Part shown: piece after piece, positions 1 through 12,588 of the stretch | Numbering within the stretch: the first letter of the stretch is position 1 | Layout: each line of letters starts with the position of its first letter | NCBI RefSeq assembly: GCF_950295315.1 | Contig: NC_080179.1 | Coordinates: 67,697,961-67,761,960 of the forward strand | Reading direction: 5' to 3' | Source: Erinaceus europaeus | Lineage: Eukaryota; Chordata; Mammalia; Eulipotyphla; Erinaceidae | DNA length: 64,000 nt | Made by a program: the position numbers and the translations under genes | The notes under the pieces: generated by a model | What the model was told of the DNA's origin: nothing | Database searches by the model: none | Seen by the model: only the letters and a program-made list of their open reading frames with translations

Positions 1-169
1 GGCTCTCACTGGGGCTTGGTGACAGCACTACAAATCCAACTCTCTCAGCAGCCATTCTATCCCCACTTTCCCTTCCTCCCTTCCTTCTTTCTCTTCTTCC
101 TTCCATCCTTCTTCCCTTCCTCCTTCCTTCCTTTCTCTCTCTCTCTTTCTCCCTCTTTCTTGCCTGCCT

Positions 170-220
<51 letters not shown>

Positions 221-511
221 CCCTTCTTTATTTCCTTCCTTCTTCCTCCCTTCATTCTTTCTTTTCATCCTTTTTTCTTTTCTTTCTTTCTCCCTTCTTC
301 TTTCTTTCCTTCCTTCCTCCCTTTCTTTTTGGATAGGACAGAGAGAAATTGAGAGGGGAAGGTGAGATAGAGAGGGAGAGAGAAAGACAGACACCTTCAG
401 ATGTGTTTCGCTTGTGAAGCCTCCCACTCTGCAGATGGAGGGGGGGGGGCTCAAAGCTGGGTACTTGTGTATGGTAATGTCTGTGCTGAATCTGGTACAC
501 CACCATTCAGC
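1..511 (-). repeat. B-type SINE with module T and expanded pyrimidine tract
   Basis: In antisense order this shows module T (CACTGGGGCTTGGTG, 1-60), a long pyrimidine tract, then the B body (GGATAGGACAGAGAGAAATTG, about 333) and tRNA-like head ending near CACCACCATTCAGCCC. The whole stretch reads as one SINE whose internal (GAAA)n expanded. The module end may extend left of the window. Confidence 0.75.
57..330. repeat. TTTC/TTCC polypyrimidine tract
   Basis: Almost pure C/T on the plus strand, with TTTC runs (about 170-220) and TTCC blocks. The apparent open frames here (Phe/Leu/Ser/Pro on plus, Lys/Glu/Arg on minus) are products of the repeat, not genes. Confidence 0.95.
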
Positions 512-708
512 CCAAAATACTTTTTAAATTACAAAAAAAGAAAAGAGAGAGGAAAAGGGTAGGACCTCAGTGTGCTCCAGTACATGCCACAGTCGGAACC
601 AGTCTTGTCACAGTATCAGAATTTATAGACTCTCTATGTGCAAGTGTTGTAAGCCGATGGAACTCTGGACAGAAATGGGGGTCTTTATGTATTTATTTCA
701 TTATTTGT

Positions 709-712
<4 letters not shown>

Positions 713-759
<47 letters not shown>
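713..759. repeat. (GA)n microsatellite
   Basis: About 22 uninterrupted GA dinucleotides, followed directly by a short GT run. Confidence 0.95.
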
Positions 760-761
<2 letters not shown>

Positions 762-1223
762 TGTGTGTGTGTATTTGAGAGGGTTATTTCTGGGCAAGTA
801 GACCCATCTTGGGTTTAGCCAGAAAATTTCCACCTTTCAATGTAACACCACTGGATTGAATGAAGACATAATTTTGAAAATAATGGTATTGTACTCCTTT
901 TTCTTCTCTTTCTCCTTCTTCCCCTTTTCCTTCTTCTCTTCCTTATCCTCTGTCTCCTTTTTTTTTTTTTTTTTTTTAATAGAAGCAGGCACAGTGCTTC
1001 CTTCAGTGTGATGGGGCCAGGTTCAAACTCAGGTCACACACACGCCAAAGTACTCCCCACTTAGTAGTTACCTTGACTAAACACCTTGACTTTTTCCACA
1101 TGGTTGTTATATTTGGTAAGTAAAGATAAAAAAAAAAAAACTCTCTAAAAAGTCATTCAAAGAGATAAGACTCATAATTTAAAAATATAAGCATATTTAT
1201 TTTGGGACTATGTCAGTTCAATA

Positions 1224-1262
1224 CCCCCCCCCCCACACACACACACACACACACCACACACC
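1224..1262. repeat. (C)n(AC)n microsatellite
   Basis: A run of about 12 C grades into AC dinucleotides. Confidence 0.9.
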
Positions 1263-1418
1263 TTTTGACAGTATGGATCACTGCCAGAGAGACAGCTTGC
1301 TGCCACATTCCAGGACCGTGTGTGTAACTTAGGAAACTGAGACTCAGGACCAAGTTTGGGAGTGGTCTGCTGAAAGCGTTCTTTGTGTAGACCCTTTCCT
1401 CACATTTTTTCTTTTTTT

Positions 1419-1629
1419 AAAAAATATTTATTTATTCCCTTTCGTTATCCTTGTTGTGTTATTATTGTAGTTATTATTGTTGTTGATGTTGTTGGTGGAT
1501 AGGTCAGAAAGAAACGGAGAGAGGAGGGGAAGACAGAGAGAGGGAGAGAAAGACAGACACCTGCAGACCAGCTTCACCGCCTGTGAAGCGACTCCCCTGC
1601 AGGTGGGGAGCTGGGGGCTTGAAACGCCA
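1419..1629 (-). repeat. A-type SINE, head truncated
   Basis: The antisense tail (ATTTATTTATTCCC, TTATTGTTGTTG), body (GGAGAGAGGAGGGGAAGACAG) and CACCTGCAGACC are present. The match stops after GGGGGCTTGAAACG, so the tRNA-like 5' head is missing. Confidence 0.85.
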
Positions 1630-1767
1630 CACCTATTTTCTTAAGCTACGTTAGAAATGACTTCTACCTGTACCCAATCAGTATCTACAGTGTTTGGGCT
1701 GCATTTTGGGAAGTAGGATGGGAGGAGCAGTGCTCTGTAAAGATATGATTACCTTGAAAACAAACGA

Positions 1768-1975
1768 GCAGGTCAGGGAAATAGTTCAGTTGGTGGAACA
1801 CAGGAGCTTGTATACATGAAGCCCCTGGATCTCCCCTCAGTGTTGTATGTGCCTGAGTGGTTCTGTCCCCTGCCACTCCCCATATGAAACTCTTCCTATC
1901 TTGTATGAAACATACAATAAATATAAACAAAATAAAGAAAGTAAGAAAGAGAGAAGTGAGGGAAAGAAAGTAGAA
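1768..1975 (+). repeat. H-type tRNA-like SINE
   Basis: Starts with a degenerate A-box region (AATAGTTCAGTTGGTGGAAC), has CCCTGGATCTCCC where a B box would lie, and ends in an A-rich AATAAATATAAAC tail. It abuts the next SINE, which probably landed in its tail. Confidence 0.55.
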
Positions 1976-2243
1976 GGGGGGCATGCGATAGTGCAGCGGG
2001 TTAAGCGCAGGTGGCACAAAGCGCAAGGACCGGCCTAAGGATCCCGGTTTGAGCCCCCGGCTCCCCACCTGCAGGGGAGTCGCTTCACAAGCAGTGAAGC
2101 AGGCCTGCAGTTGTCTTTCTCTCCCCCTCTCTGTCTTCCCCTCCTCTCCCAATTTCTCTCTTTCTCTGTTTTATACAACAATGACAGCAATAACAACAGC
2201 AATAACAATAAGAAGGATAAAGAAAGTAGAAAAGGGAGTATAA
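1976..2243 (+). repeat. A-type SINE
   Basis: Nearly full length. The tRNA-like head carries a recognisable A box (TAGTGCAGCGGG) and B box (GGTTTGAGCCC), then the CTCCCC-rich body, CAACAATGACAGC and an A-rich end. Confidence 0.9.
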
Positions 2244-2789
2244 CAGCTTTTTGAAAGTTAGAAATACAGTAGAACCCAGGCTAATATAATGATCACAATT
2301 TGAAAGTTAATACAAGTGAAGATGTGTGTAAGATGAAGAAGGACGTGCATTTCCAGGAAAAGCCTAAACTGAGTGAAAACTTAGGTTAAGACTGTAAACT
2401 GAGCTGTTGTGCATTGTGGGATGAGCGTGATTAAAGAGATTCAGGAGTCCTATCTTCCCTCACAGAGACGATGGGGCCCCATGCAGAGTTCTTGAATGTG
2501 TCAATATGGTTTTTGTACAGATAGCAGCAAATGGCATTTCAGGTCAGGGGCAAAGGCGTGCTTTTTTGTGACATGAACTTTTAAACAGCGCTTCTTTAGA
2601 AAGAGGACTATATCTAAAACATTTACTCACACCTATGCACTGTGGGCCCTATGAGCTTTGTTGCCACCTTCAGAATAGATCCTATGGCATAGTCCCTACT
2701 CAGTATTTAAAAATGTTGCAGCCTAAAGTGAGGGAGACAAAATCCTCAGACCTAATAGCATGGTTTCATTGGTTCTTTGAAGAAATTGG
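2244..2789. other. Unique non-coding sequence
   Basis: No repeat or exon recognised. The short plus frame from 2635 runs into the adjacent antisense SINE and has no splice or start context. Confidence 0.5.
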
Positions 2790-2948
2790 AATTTTATTTT
2801 TTAAAAAATCTTTTTATTTATTTATTAATGAGAGGGATAGGAGGAGAAAGGAGCAGACATCACCCTGGTACATGTGCTGTTGGGGATGGAACTCAGGACC
2901 TCATGCTTGAGAGTCCAACTCTTTATCCACTGTGCCATCTCCAGGACC
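2790..2948 (-). repeat. G-type SINE
   Basis: The antisense copy runs from the tail (TTTATTTATTAATGAGAGGG) through GGAACTCAGGACCTCATGC to the head complement TTATCCACTGTGCC. Confidence 0.8.
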
Positions 2949-3585
2949 ACAAAACTGGAATTTTCTGTCAGGACTTTGCCATGAACTTTATTGTGATACT
3001 ATTTTCTTGGAAAAGTAGGTTTATCCTTGCTGTCACTGCTGAGTTGACTCTTTACTTATTAATTTCCATTCTTTCCAAAACATTGAACTTAAGTTAGCAG
3101 GACTTTCCTAGCTTGAGATTTTTAATTCTTGATATTTACTATTTAATAAATGTCTGTGTTTTGATATTTTTCTAATATAAAGTTATGTGGATACATAACT
3201 ATTAAAATGTTTGAAGATTTGTTCAGGTTCCACCTAAAGCTCTTTCATGTTCATTGTCCCTTTAGATCTTCTCAATGACTCATAAACATGTGTACAGTTA
3301 TCTCTGTTGTACAGATAACTGAACACTTGGAGAAGTGGCCTTCCCAAGGCAGTTAGACCTGGTCTCAATCCTGACCTCCTACCCCTTAAATTTATTCAGC
3401 TAGCTACCATTCCTTCACCAGTAGCTGATGACTTGTAGCAGCTGATTGGGAGAAGTGAAAAATGGAAATGACATGGCTCATGCCCTTTGACCTCGGTGTG
3501 ACCGCAATGCCTTAGCACAAAGAAGCAGCAAGGAAATTTAATCTGCAGTCCCAGAGGTGGGTGAAGGGCTGGTCTCTCAGGATGA
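2949..3585. other. Unique non-coding sequence
   Basis: AT-rich with no open frame of note and no recognised repeat. Confidence 0.5.
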
Positions 3586-3690
3586 CGTCCTCAGAGAGAG
3601 TCCCAGCAGTGCATGGGCCAAAGTGATGTTTGGTTCTTTTTCGGTCTTTCCTCCTATCTCTCTCATTATTAAACAAATAAAATCAAGAAA
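3586..3690 (+). repeat. G-type SINE fragment
   Basis: The 3' half only: CCCAGCAGTGCATGGGCC, AAAGTGATGTTTGGTTC, CTCCTATCTCTCTCATTATT and AAATAAAATCAAG. The tail runs straight into a purine microsatellite. Confidence 0.65.
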
Positions 3691-3834
3691 GAAAGAAGGA
3701 AGGAAGGAGAGGAAGAATGAAAGAAAGAAAGGAGGAGAGAGAGGGGAAGGAAGGAAGGAAGGAAGGAAGGAAGGAAGGGAAGAAGGAAGGAAGGAAGGAA
3801 GGGAAGAAGGAAGGAAGGAAGGGAAGGAGGAAGG
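3688..3834. repeat. GGAA/GAAA purine tract
   Basis: Tetranucleotide GGAA runs with GAAA interruptions, almost pure purine on the plus strand. It grew from the A-rich tail of the SINE to its left. Confidence 0.95.
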
Positions 3835-3839
3835 GCGAT

Positions 3840-4355
3840 CCCGTTCCCAGAGTTGAAATCTGGAGGGAATTTTGACATCCTCTCTTGTTAATAGGCTCTG
3901 CCCAAAGGTGAGCTAAGACCTTTGATCCAGGTTCCTTTAAAATACACCTTGTATCACGCTCTATGGACCAGCTTGTGTCTCTGATAGGATAGTGTCTCGC
4001 TGTGTTGTAGACTTCTGAGTTGCTGCTGAGATAGTCCACATGGTGCTTTGCTGGCTCCTAATTAAATTATCCAATGGTTGTGAACAATATGAGCAACCAG
4101 ACATGCAGCTTTTTTTTCTTCCTTTTTTTCAGAAGACGCTTAAACTTCTACCATGTAATAATATCTGGCTAGTGGGTATGTTTCTCACTCTACTGAAAAG
4201 CTATTGGACTATTTATGTAGAATTGCCATGTCTAAAGAAAGAAAGAAAATATTCATATACTATGTGACTATTTGAAAGAAGGGTTTTAACAACTAAAGTG
4301 TTCAACATATGCATTTACTTAGGGTAATAAATGAACTATAATTAGTATTTTTTTT
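3840..4355. other. Unique non-coding sequence
   Basis: The 75-codon plus frame at 4040-4267 has no homology I recognise and no splice context, so I do not call it. Confidence 0.5.
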
Positions 4356-4566
4356 AATTCCCTTTCTTTTTCCTTTTTTAATTTTCCTCCTTTCTTTTAT
4401 TTGATAAAACAGGGAGAAATTGAGAAGGGACAGGGAGCTAGGGAGAGAAACACCTGCAGCACTGCTTCACTGCACATGAAGCTTTTTCTCTGTAGGTGGG
4501 GACAAGGGGCTTGAACCATGGTCCTTATGCCGGGTACACGCAAACAAGTACACCATCACTGGTACC
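4356..4566 (-). repeat. B-type SINE
   Basis: Antisense B body (AACAGGGAGAAATTGAG), CACCTGCAGCACTGCTTCA and head complement near CAAGTACACCATCACTGG. Moderately diverged. Confidence 0.75.
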
Positions 4567-4589
4567 ATGATGAAGTTTATTTACTTATC

Positions 4590-4669
4590 TATGTATTTAT
4601 TCCAGAGCACTGCTCAGTCTGGCGCATGAGACTTTGAAACCTCAGGCATTATGTTATCTCGCCCACCTT
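4590..4669 (-). repeat. E-type SINE interrupted by an A-type SINE
   Basis: CAGAGCACTGCTCAGTCTGG, CTCAGGCATTATG and TATCTCGCCCACC are the antisense E signature. The element that follows is flanked by CTTTTCCTAATTCTT on both sides, so this copy served as the landing site. Confidence 0.7.
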
Positions 4670-4684
4670 CTTTTCCTAATTCTT

Positions 4685-5037
4685 TTTTTTTTTTTTCCTC
4701 CTCCAGGGTTATTGCTGGGCTCGGTGCCTGCACCATGAATCCACCGCTCCTGGAGGCCATTTTTCCCCCTTTTTGTTGCCCTAGTTGTTGCAGCCTCGTT
4801 GCGGTTATTATTGCCATTGTTGACGTTGCTTTGTTGTTGGATAGGACAGAGAGAAATGGAGAGAGGAGGGGAAGACAGAGAGGAGGAGAGAAAGACAGAC
4901 ACCTGCAGACCTGCTTCACCGCCTGTGAAGCGACTCCCCTGCAGGCGGGGAGCCGGGGGCTCGAACCGGGATCCTTATGCCGGTCCTTGTGCTTTGCGCC
5001 CCGCGCTTAACCCACTGCGCCACCGCCCGACCCCCAC
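4685..5037 (-). repeat. A-type SINE with module T
   Basis: Full-length antisense copy: poly-T, module T (CCAGGGTTATTGCTGGGCTC to CTGGAGGCCATTTTT), A tail and body, then head complement ending CCACCGCCCGACCCCC. A 15-bp target duplication, CTTTTCCTAATTCTT, is at 4670-4684 and 5038-5052. Confidence 0.92.
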
Positions 5038-5052
5038 CTTTTCCTAATTCTT

Positions 5053-5452
5053 AAAGGACATATACACAGAGTCATATCATTATGACCATTATTAGTAAAA
5101 TTAGAATGTATGAGTAAAGGTACATCTTAGGTCTCTCCCATTCAATTTTACACAACTTAGGAATTAAATAATTTATGGACCTCCTAACTTGAGTCTTTAG
5201 GAATATAGGATTATCATTACAGATTAAAATATTAAGTATCTAAAATTTCTCACTCCTTGATGTACATTTTATTTTAATATCTGTGTGCATTTAACCCTTT
5301 TAATGTTACATTTATTTGCTTTCTCAGTGTTTCCTTTATAAGTTAGCTAAATAATTTGTGAGGGAGTACTCATTAAAATCATGTAATATGATTTCTGTGT
5401 GACTAGAAACTTATTTAGCTTTTCTCTGATACCATTTGAGGGAGGATTATTT
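5053..5452. other. Unique AT-rich non-coding sequence
   Basis: Nothing recognised. Confidence 0.5.
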
Positions 5453-5716
5453 TTTAAAAATAGTTATTTATTTATTCTCTTTTGTTGCCCTTTTTTTTTT
5501 TTTATTGTTGTTGTTGGATAGGACAGAGAGAAACTGAGAGAGGAGGGGAAGACAGAGAGGAGAAGAGTAAGACAGATACCTGCAGACTGGCTTTTCCGCT
5601 TGTGAAGTGACTCCCCTGCAGGTGGGGAGCCGCGGGCTTGAACCGGGATCTTTACACTGGTCCTTGCGCTTTGTGCCACCTGTACTTAACCCGCTGTGCT
5701 ACTGCCTGACTCCCCG
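5453..5716 (-). repeat. A-type SINE
   Basis: Antisense tail to head, ending CTACTGCCTGACTCCCC. The (AAC)n tail has shrunk to a T-rich run plus three TTG units. Confidence 0.9.
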
Positions 5717-6000
5717 AGGAAGGATTATTTTTAAGAATTTCTTGAATATAGCATAGCTGCGTGTATATTTTCATAAAGCACACTATCATATTCTACAATA
5801 TAGTATTCTGAAATTCTGGAAAAAACTAAACATTTATCTCTGTATCTGTATAACTTTGTCTTATCAGAAGTACAGTGACATGTATTTTATATATATTTAC
5901 TTTCAGAAAGCACTGCCACTGATTGTTCAAAGTTATTGAATCTCTTGTACATAGTGTAGCTTATTACAGAATGCCTTAGATCCTTAAAGGTAATGTTTTA

Positions 6001-6212
6001 ATTATTATTTTTTAAATTATTATCTTTATTTATTTATTGGATAGAGACGGTCAGAAATTGAGAGGGTAGGGGAGATTGAGAGGGAGAGAGAGAGAGACCT
6101 ACAACACTGCTTCATCACTTGCAAAGCTTCCCCCTTGCAAATGGGGACTTGGGGCTCAGACCTGGGTCCCTGAGCATTGTAACATGTGCACTCAACCAAG
6201 TGCACCATTATA
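6001..6212 (-). repeat. B-type SINE
   Basis: ATTATCTTTATTTATTTATT tail complement, GGATAGAGACGGTCAGAAATTG, and head complement CAACCAAGTGCACCATTA. Confidence 0.85.
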
Positions 6213-6229
6213 TAATTTGTATGTTATAT

Positions 6230-6590
6230 AAAGAATTGTTTGTTTGTTCCAGGGTTACAAGATCACAATGTGTAGCTCCACACCACACCTCCCACCAAAG
6301 TTCCATTATCCGTACTCTCCCGCCTTCCAAAGATAACCACCAGAGTTCTCACAAGTCTTATAAACAGTTCCCTTGCTTCTGGTTTGTTTGAAAAAAAATG
6401 TTTTTTAATATTTGGCAAGTTCATGTAGATCAGATCGCTAGACTCCACATATGAGTGAAACCATCTAGTAGTTGTCTTTCATCTCTTTACTTAGTTTGCT
6501 AAGCACAATCATCTAGTTTCATCCATTTCATGCCAAAGGACAAAATATCATCTTTCTTGATCACAGAGCAGTATTCCATGGGATGGATAT
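6230..6590 (-). mobile_element. L1 remnant, antisense
   Basis: Contains phrases I recognise from antisense mammalian L1 3' regions, such as CACATATGAGTGAAACCATC, TCTTTCATCTCTTTACTTAG and CAGTATTCCATGGGATGG. No open frame survives. Confidence 0.65.
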
Positions 6591-6692
6591 ATACATACAA
6601 ATATAGATAGAGATAGAGATAGATATAGATGATATAGATAGAGATAGAGCGAGAGATAGAGATAGATAGAGAGAGAGAGAGACAGAGGTAGA
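6590..6692. repeat. GATA/GA microsatellite
   Basis: ATAGATAGAGATAGAGATAG-type tracts degenerate into GA dinucleotides. Confidence 0.92.
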
Positions 6693-6856
6693 TAATTTGC
6701 TTAAACTCAGACATGGAGGTGGTGCAGCTCAGCTGCCAGTCTTCCAACTTGGTGCCACCCATTCCTGAGCGCTGGATTTTGGTCCTGGGAATCATTCCCT
6801 CACCCGCTTTCTGTCCACAAGCTACACATGTCTGCATTCACCTGTGGTTTAGGTGG

Positions 6857-6866
6857 CTTTCTCCTC

Positions 6867-6916
<50 letters not shown>

Positions 6917-6960
6917 TTCCTTCCTTCCTTCCTTCCTTTCTTTCTTTCTTTCTTTCTTTT
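6857..6960. repeat. (TTTC)n(TTCC)n microsatellite
   Basis: Perfect CTTT units, a central CTTC block, then CTTT again. Confidence 0.95.
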
Positions 6961-7101
6961 TCTTAACAGTTGTTTCTTTGTTCTCAGGTAATTTTTGTTG
7001 ATCAGGGAGAGTGAATCATGGCTGTTGCTTCTCCATAGCCATGCCTCCAGGAGTCTCCTTTAAAAATTCTTAATTGATTTTTATTAAGTAAATGCTGTTT
7101 C

Positions 7102-7388
7102 AGGGAGTTGGGTGGTGGCGCAGCAGCTTAAGCGCAAGGACCGGCTTAAGGATCCCAGTTCGAGCCCCCAGATCCCCACTGGGGGGGGGGGGGGGGGTCA
7201 CTGCACAAGCGGTGAACCAGGTCTGCATGTTTCTATCTTTCTCTCCCCCTCTCTATCTTCCCCTCCTCTCTCCATTTCTCTCTATCCTATCCAACAATGA
7301 CGACCTCAATAACAACAACAATCATAACTACAACAATAAAATAACAAGGGCAATAAGAGGGAATAAGTAAATAAATATTTAAAAAAAG
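7102..7388 (+). repeat. A-type SINE with poly-G insertion
   Basis: The head GGGAGTTGGGTGGTGGCGCA lacks part of the A-box spacer. The usual CTGCAGGGG is replaced by a run of about 16 G at 7182-7197. The tail is (AAC)n with AATAAGTAAATAAAT. Confidence 0.9.
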
Positions 7389-9225
7389 AAAGTAAATGCT
7401 GTCTCACATGGCTATTGATACCTCAGGGGTGGGTATAATTTTGCATCTCCCTCAAATAAGTGCTAGACCACTTTACCCACCTCCAATGCACCATATTCCT
7501 CCAATGAAGCGCACTGGGGCCTCTCCTTCTTGCCAACCCCCTTTAGTGACCCAGATCTGTAGACACTGACCAAGGTTTTATACACATTTTACTCTTTCTG
7601 TTCCTTTGCTTTGTTTGCTAAATCCCACTTAATTGGCTAGTGTTTGTCTTTCTGCTTCTCACTTGCTTCACCTAGCATGCCACCCTCCAGTTGCATACAT
7701 GCTGTAACAAATGGCAAGATTTCATTTTTTAAAAGTGGTGATCCATTTTTTTAATTTATTTTTTATTTAAGAAAGGAAAAATTAACAAAACCATAGGGTA
7801 GGAGGGGTACAACTCCACAAAATTCCCACCACCCAATCTCCGTATCCCATCCCCTCCCCTGATAGCTTTCCCATTCTCTATCCCTCTGGGAGCATGGACC
7901 CAGAGTCGTTGTGGGTTGCAGAAGGTGGAAGGTCTGGCTCCTGTAATTGCTTCCCGGCTGAACATGGGTGTTGACTGGTCGGTCCATACTCCCAGTCTGC
8001 CTCTCTCTTTTCCTATTAGGGTGGGGCTCTGGGGAAGCAGAGCTCCAGGACACATTGGTGGGGTCTTCGGTCCAGGGAAGCCTGGCCGGCATCCTGATGA
8101 CATCTGGAACCTGGTGACTGAAAAGAGAGTTAACATACGAAGCCAAACAAATTGTTGAGCAATCATGGACCCAAAGCTTGGAATAGTGGAGAGGAAGTAT
8201 TGGGGGGGTACTCACTACAAACTCTAGTGTACTTCTGCTTTCAGGTATATATTTTGTACTAGTTTATGGATACGTGTGAACATATGCTCTCTCACAGAAA
8301 CTGGTGTATATCTAGGTTTTGGGACTTTGTTAGAAAGTGATCCACCTGGGGTGGAATTAGAGAATACTATGAAAGGAAAGGTCTCACCCGAGTAATGAAG
8401 CTGAAGGGTTGTCACTCCACACGTGAAGTCTCTGGACACAGTCTGAGGTGAAGCATGTTGAGGTGGCAATCGTTGCGTTGATTAGGTTGTGATCGGCAGA
8501 TGCAATATTATTTTATATGGATTGGGAGAGGCATGCGAGAAAGTGGGCCCTATCCTAAGGTTCCAGGACTGGGAGAAATATAGGCTCTATAGTGGAGATG
8601 TGAGGTTCCTGCTGTCTTAGGGTTCAAAAAGACAATGGATAGTTAATGTTATCATCACATTATTTGGTAATTGGGTTAACTTTGAAAAGTCCTTTTGTTA
8701 GGGTTTGCTGTATAGTACCCAGTATCTTATATAGCAGTGCCACTGGTTGTTTCTGATATACTTGGTCTAGGCTTTTGAGAGAGTCCGCATATCAAATACA
8801 TAGCCTATATATTAAAAAGACTCAGTCTGTGTTTTAAAAACTTCGAGACATACAATTAATTTTCCCCCTCTCGTATTAATTAACTAGTGATTTATATGAC
8901 TATACTTTACTAGGAGTGTACATAAACACCACTCCCACCACCAAAAGACTGTGTCCCATCCCACCCACACACCCCCACCCCCACCCCCACCAGCCCAGGA
9001 AGCTTCATGTCTACCCCTCGCCACAGGGTTTTTACTTTGGTGCCCTACTTTCAATTTACTCAGATGCTGCTTTTAGTTTCCCTTTCAGATCTTCTTTCTC
9101 AACTTCTGTTGATGAGTGGGATCATCCCATACTCGTCTTTATCTTTCTGACTTAGCTCACTTAACATCCATTTTTAAAGTAGCATTTGGGTGGCATTTAA
9201 TAGTATACATATATATTATGAATCT

Positions 9226-9447
9226 CTTTTAAATATTTTATTTTACTTACTTATTTTGGATAGAGACAAATTGATAGAAAATAGAGAGACTGAGAGGGAA
9301 GGGGAGATGAGAGAGAAAGAGAGACATTTGCAACTTTGCTTTACCACTCATGAAATTTCTCCCGTGTAGGTGTGAACTAGGGCTTGAACCCAGGTCCTTG
9401 TGTATGGTAATGTGTGTGTTCAACCAGGTGCACCACTGACTGGCCCT
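9226..9447 (-). repeat. B-type SINE inside L1
   Basis: TATTTTGGATAGAGACAAATTG body complement and head complement CAACCAGGTGCACCACTGAC. Confidence 0.85.
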
Positions 9448-9621
9448 TTTATAATAATTTTCTTATCCACAAATCTGGCATTGGGTACTTGGGTTGTATC
9501 CAAATCTTGGCCATTTTAAACAGTGTTATTATAGTGCTCAAAATAGGCACGCATGTGCTTTTTGGTTCTTTAGATAGAAACCTAGGATAGGAATTGCTGG
9601 ACAAGATGGTGAATCTACTTC

Positions 9622-9623
9622 TT

Positions 9624-9664
<41 letters not shown>

Positions 9665-9690
9665 TCATCTTTCCTTCCTTCCTTCCTTTC
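9622..9690. repeat. CT/CTTT/TTCC microsatellite
   Basis: A CT dinucleotide run, then CTTT and TTCC units, adjoining the tail side of the next SINE. Confidence 0.9.
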
Positions 9691-9694
9691 TTTC

Positions 9695-9902
9695 TTAAAT
9701 TTTTATTTATTGATTTACTGAATAGAGACAGCCAGAAATTGAGAGGGAAGGGGGATAGAGAGGCAGAGAGACAGAGAGACACCTTCAGCACTGCTTCACC
9801 ACTTGTGAAGCTTGCCCCCTGCAGGTGGGGACCGGGGACTTGAACCAGAGTCCTTGAGCATTGCAACATGTGCTCTCAATCTGGTGCACCACCATCTGAC
9901 CC
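9695..9902 (-). repeat. B-type SINE inside L1
   Basis: TTTATTTATTGATTTACTG tail complement, AATAGAGACAGCCAGAAATT, head complement GGTGCACCACCATCTGACCC. Confidence 0.88.
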
Positions 9903-10080
9903 CTCTTTCTTTTCTCTTCTCTTCTCTTCTCTTCTCTTCTCTTCTCTTCTCTTCTCTTCTCTTCTCTTCTCTCTTCTTTCTTCCTTCTTTCCTTCCTTCC
10001 TTCCTCCCTCCCTCCCTCCCTCCCTCCTTCCCTCTCAACTCTCTCTGTCTCTCAATCTCTCTCTCTCCCCCCCCCTTCTT
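9903..10080. repeat. (TCTTC)n pentanucleotide and CCTT/CCTC tract
   Basis: About 13 TCTTC units (9907-9975), then TTCC, CCTC and CT repeats. Four or more motif types sit in one pyrimidine strand. Confidence 0.95.
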
Positions 10081-10400
10081 TCTTTCAGTTCTCCATGCAT
10101 GGACCTATAGTGGACCACCTTGTATGCCCACCAACAGTATAAAAGTGTCCTCTTTCTCCATATCCTCATCACTATTTATTTCTGGACTTTTCTTTTTCTG
10201 GAATCTTTAATGTAAAGTGTTCTCACACGTGTGTGAAACTACCTCACTGTTGTCTTGATCTGCATCTCGCTGATAATAAGTGATGATGAGTATCTCTCCC
10301 CTGCTGGCCATTTGTAAATCTTCTTTGGTAAAGTGGCTGTTGAGCTCTGCTCCTGTTTTTGGTGACGTCATCTGTCTGCTGCTGTTGTTAAATAGAGTGA

Positions 10401-12101
<1,701 letters not shown>

Positions 12102-12309
12102 TAGCAAAGGACCACTATAGACCAGCTGTATTAGGTATTATGGAAAATATTTCCTTTTTACCATTTATGCTACATATGGGATTCCCCTCTTTGCCGGATA
12201 TCCATTCTCTTCCTCTTCACAATCTTCTCATTTAGTGAGACAGAAAATATGATTGATATTTTTTAATGTAGCAATAACATAATTTCTAAAAATGTAGGAA
12301 AAAATCAGC

Positions 12310-12352
12310 CTTAGGTGGGGAGACAGCATAATGGTTATGTTAAATGACTTTC
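12310..12352 (+). repeat. E-type SINE, 5' part
   Basis: GGGGAGACAGCATAATGGTTATG is the E head. It continues at 12589-12665 after an inserted B element. Confidence 0.85.
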
Positions 12353-12588
12353 TTTTTTTCTTTTTTTTTTTTAATATATATTTAAAATTTTTTAATTATC
12401 TTTATTTATTGGCTAGAGACAGCTAGAAATCAAGAGGGTGATAAAGAGGGAGAGAGACAGAGAGACACCTGCAGCACTACTTCACCACTTGCAAAGCTTT
12501 CCTCCTGCAGGTGGAGACCGGGGGCTTGAACCTGGGTCCTTGCGCATTGTAACATATGCGCTCAACCAGGTGCGCCACCACCCGCCCC
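12353..12588 (-). repeat. B-type SINE nested in an E-type SINE
   Basis: Full antisense B copy. GTTAAATGACTTTC is repeated exactly on both sides (12339-12352 and 12589-12602), a 14-bp target duplication that dates this insertion after the E element. Confidence 0.95.

Larger units (their letters stand above)
512..1418. other. Non-coding spacer, AT-rich
   Basis: No exon or intact repeat recognised apart from the simple repeats listed separately. A T-rich/CTT stretch (895-977) followed by a weak SINE-like GGTTCAAACTCAGGTCAC motif suggests a decayed antisense SINE around 960-1075. Confidence 0.5.
7420..10400 (-). mobile_element. Antisense L1 with a long 3' UTR, plus older L1 fragment
   Basis: From 7741 the plus strand starts with T-rich DNA and CCATAGGGTAGGAGGGGTAC, the recurrent L1 3' terminus of this window. 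About 1.1 kb of 3' UTR-like sequence follows, then GAGTGGGATCATCCCATACT (9113) and antisense remnants of the ORF2 end (CCCACCAACAGTATAAAAGTG, TGATGATGAGTATC). SINEs and microsatellites interrupt it at 9226-10080. An older L1 piece occupies 7420-7740. All frames are broken. The assignment of this 3' UTR to L1 is inferred from its continuity with ORF2 remnants. Confidence 0.7.

Noticed and set aside
16..506. Lys/Glu- and Phe/Leu/Ser-rich open frames
   Set aside because: They are translations of a pyrimidine microsatellite within a SINE.
1976..2060. tRNA gene suggested by A and B boxes
   Set aside because: The boxes belong to a SINE head present many times here, without a foldable anticodon arm.
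4651..5047. Recurrent frames of about 60-120 codons (LQTCFTACEATPLQVGSRG type)
   Set aside because: The same peptide recurs at every A-type SINE, so they are repeat translations.
7756..8215. 136- and 150-codon minus frames
   Set aside because: They lie in the L1 3' UTR repeat; the same text occurs at 17485, 28793, 38329 and 62978.
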